Positions 4,672 to 5,832 of a stretch of 5,832 bases of DNA are shown here, in pieces. Every line of letters starts with the position of its first letter. The first letter of the stretch is position 1. The DNA comes from Gemmataceae bacterium. Its GTDB lineage: Bacteria > Planctomycetota > Planctomycetia > Gemmatales > Gemmataceae. The translations under genes were made by a program, and so were the position numbers. The notes under the pieces are model-generated. The model had not been told where the DNA came from and ran no database searches. It was given only the letters and a program-made list of their open reading frames with translations. Where the stretch lies: assembly GCA_947490035.1 (NCBI GenBank), contig CANLGS010000305.1:1-5832 (forward strand), in the 5' to 3' direction.

Positions 4672-5313
4672 ATGTGGCCCAACCGCGAAGAAACCGACCG
4701 GCTGCTCGACGACGCCCGCAACGGCGAGCCTGGCGCCGTGGACAAACTCCTGGGCGAGTTCCGCGACCCGCTCCGCAAGGTCATCGGGATGCGGCTCGAC
4801 CCGGCCGTCGCGCGCCGCGTCGATGCGTCCGACATCGTTCAGGACGTACTCCTCGAAGCCAACCAGCGGCTCACGGAGTACCTCAAGAAGCCCGACATGC
4901 CGTTCCACCTGTGGCTGCGGCACCTCGCACAAGACCGCATCATCGACACGCACCGCCGGCACCGGCTCGCGCAGCGCCGGAGCGTCGATCGCGAGCAGGC
5001 CATCGCGCGACCCGCGTGGGCCGACGAGTCGAGCGTGTCGCTCGTTTCGCAGCTCATCGACACCGAGCGCACGCCCACGTCCGAAGCGATTCAGGCGGAA
5101 CTTCAGCGCCGGCTCACGACCGCCATCGACCAACTCTCCGACGACGACCGCGAAATCATCCTGATGCGGCACCACGAAGCGCTCTCCAACCAAGAAGTCG
5201 CGAGCGCTTTGCAACTGACCGAAGCCGCGGCGTCGATGCGCTACCTGCGGGCGCTGCGGCGGCTGCGCACCGTGCTGGTGCCCGACGGTCAGGAGCCGCC
5301 CGATGGCGTCTGA
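4672..5313 (+). CDS. ECF-type RNA polymerase sigma factor, planctomycete type
   Basis: The 213-residue product has the two conserved sigma regions of the extracytoplasmic-function group. Region 2 spans about 20-97, with DASDIVQDVLLEA (51-63) for core-polymerase contact and FHLWLRHLAQDRIIDTHRRH (78-97) for -10 recognition. A variable Ser/Arg-rich linker follows (about 98-140). Region 4 spans about 143-200, with QLSDDDREIILMRHHEALSNQEVA and the helix-turn-helix continuing into LTEAAASMRYLRALRRLR, which reads the -35. Regions 1.2 and 3 are absent, as expected. The form resembles the planctomycete-specific sigma-70 subfamilies (for example Sig-70_plancto1); the exact ECF group cannot be settled by eye. 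No anti-sigma factor with a recognisable zinc motif adjoins it. It overlaps the following membrane-protein gene by 11 bases, so the two are likely one operon. Its target promoters are unknown. Confidence 0.93.
   Translation: MWPNREETDRLLDDARNGEPGAVDKLLGEFRDPLRKVIGMRLDPAVARRVDASDIVQDVLLEANQRLTEYLKKPDMPFHLWLRHLAQDRIIDTHRRHRLAQRRSVDREQAIARPAWADESSVSLVSQLIDTERTPTSEAIQAELQRRLTTAIDQLSDDDREIILMRHHEALSNQEVASALQLTEAAASMRYLRALRRLRTVLVPDGQEPPDGV
5291..5295 (+). promoter_or_regulatory. Shine-Dalgarno of the overlapping membrane-protein gene
   Basis: AGGAG lies inside the end of the sigma gene, 7 bases before ATG 5303. This placement and the overlap suggest that translation of the two genes is coupled. 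Confidence 0.7.
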
Positions 5314-5832
5314 CGCCGCCGCGCCGGGCGAGCGCGCGTTCCCGTACCGCACCGGCTGGCACGCGGTCGGCTGCGCGGTGCTGTTCTTCGGCCTGCTCGG
5401 GTTGATCGCGGTCACGCTCATCCCGGCCGGGTACGAGAAGATTCAGAAGGGCCAGTTGCCGACCGGCGTCGCGCTCGTGGTCATGGGCGTGTTCGGCATC
5501 CCGACGCTGTTCATGTCGTTTCGGTCGCTGTACGCGGGGCTGCGCGACACCGCGTGCCCGCCGCTCGTGCGCGTCACCGCGACCGCTCTCGTACTTCCGA
5601 AGGAAGCGCGCGGCGAACCGCCCGTGGGCGAACACGGCGAACCGCTCTCGGACGAACCGCCGCACCCGGAAGCGATCCCGTTCGGCGCGATCCGCAGCGT
5701 GAAACGCGACGGCCCGCCGCACAATCAGGTGCTGGAAATCGTTCACGACCTGAGCGCGTCGCCGCTCCAGCTCGCGCAACACATGATGCGCACGGCCGAC
5801 TTCAACGAACTCGATGTGCTGCTTCGCGCGGC
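5303..5832 (+). CDS. Two-helix membrane protein of unknown function, 3' end off the window
   Basis: Translation from ATG 5303 stays open to the right edge (176 codons visible, no stop). The visible protein starts MASDAAAPGERAFPYRTGW and has two hydrophobic helices, about 21-41 (AVGCAVLFFGLLGLIAVTLI) and 53-73 (PTGVALVVMGVFGIPTLFMS), joined by a short polar loop with YEKIQKGQ. After the second helix comes a soluble part with alternating beta-like segments (PPLVRVTATALVLPKEA, EAIPFGAIRSVKRDG, NQVLEIVHDLS) and an acidic Pro-rich insert. This layout resembles bacterial membrane-anchored PH-like proteins, but I do not recognise a family. The start is supported by AGGAG 7 bases upstream and by continuity of the frame. 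Its 11-base overlap with the sigma gene makes it a candidate partner of that factor, though no anti-sigma motif is visible. Confidence 0.8.
   Translation, partial: MASDAAAPGERAFPYRTGWHAVGCAVLFFGLLGLIAVTLIPAGYEKIQKGQLPTGVALVVMGVFGIPTLFMSFRSLYAGLRDTACPPLVRVTATALVLPKEARGEPPVGEHGEPLSDEPPHPEAIPFGAIRSVKRDGPPHNQVLEIVHDLSASPLQLAQHMMRTADFNELDVLLRA

Noticed and set aside
3718..5421. 567-codon open frame on the minus strand across the SirB1 and sigma genes
   Set aside because: It is a GC-driven shadow. Both + strand genes beneath it have clear family motifs, and it reads straight through the palindrome.
1..5832. CRISPR array, tRNA/rRNA gene, insertion sequence or prophage
   Set aside because: No regularly spaced direct repeats, cloverleaf sequence, transposase or integrase motifs, or terminal inverted repeats flanking a gene were found on reading both strands.

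Overview
The window looks like chromosome of a planctomycete of the Gemmata group (Gemmataceae). Pointers are the high GC content, a C/H-rich hypothetical protein and a DUF4058 protein of types I recall as abundant in Gemmata-like genomes, a tetrahydromethanopterin (H4MPT) C1-transfer enzyme in a bacterium, and an ECF sigma factor of planctomycete type. This assignment rests on recognising protein families, not on a database search.

Layout: (1) 2-754 (+), the 3' part of a family-of-unknown-function gene whose start lies off the left edge. (2) 806-1591 (+), a DUF4058 protein with its own extended -10 promoter and a clear Shine-Dalgarno. (3) 1616-2563 (-), formylmethanofuran:H4MPT formyltransferase (fhcD/ftr), convergent with the DUF4058 gene across 24 bases. 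(4) 2564-2897, a gene-free stretch with the likely fhcD promoter, a sigma-54-like -24/-12 element on the + strand, and a 21-bp-stem hairpin. (5) 2898-3617 (-), a heavy-metal-associated (HMA) domain fused to a MauE/DoxX-like membrane domain. (6) 3618-3762, a divergent promoter region. (7) 3763-4584 (+), a SirB1-type transglutaminase-like protein with C-terminal TPR-like helices. (8) 4589-4643, a long near-perfect palindrome. (9) 4672-5313 (+), an ECF sigma factor. (10) 5303 to the right edge (+), a two-helix membrane protein overlapping the sigma gene and cut by the window end.

The genes do not form one pathway. The clear functional units are fhcD (formyl transfer in the H4MPT-linked C1 pathway, whose partner genes are not in this window) and the sigma factor with its overlapping membrane-protein gene, which are probably co-transcribed and translationally coupled. 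The most interesting signals are non-coding: two genes (SirB1 and sigma) whose -10 hexamers lie exactly 6 bases before the ATG with no Shine-Dalgarno, suggesting leaderless mRNAs; a sigma-54-like promoter aimed at a strong hairpin in the only long gene-free stretch; and a palindromic, possibly dispersed repeat abutting the sigma-factor promoter. No CRISPR array, tRNA, rRNA or transposase gene was seen.
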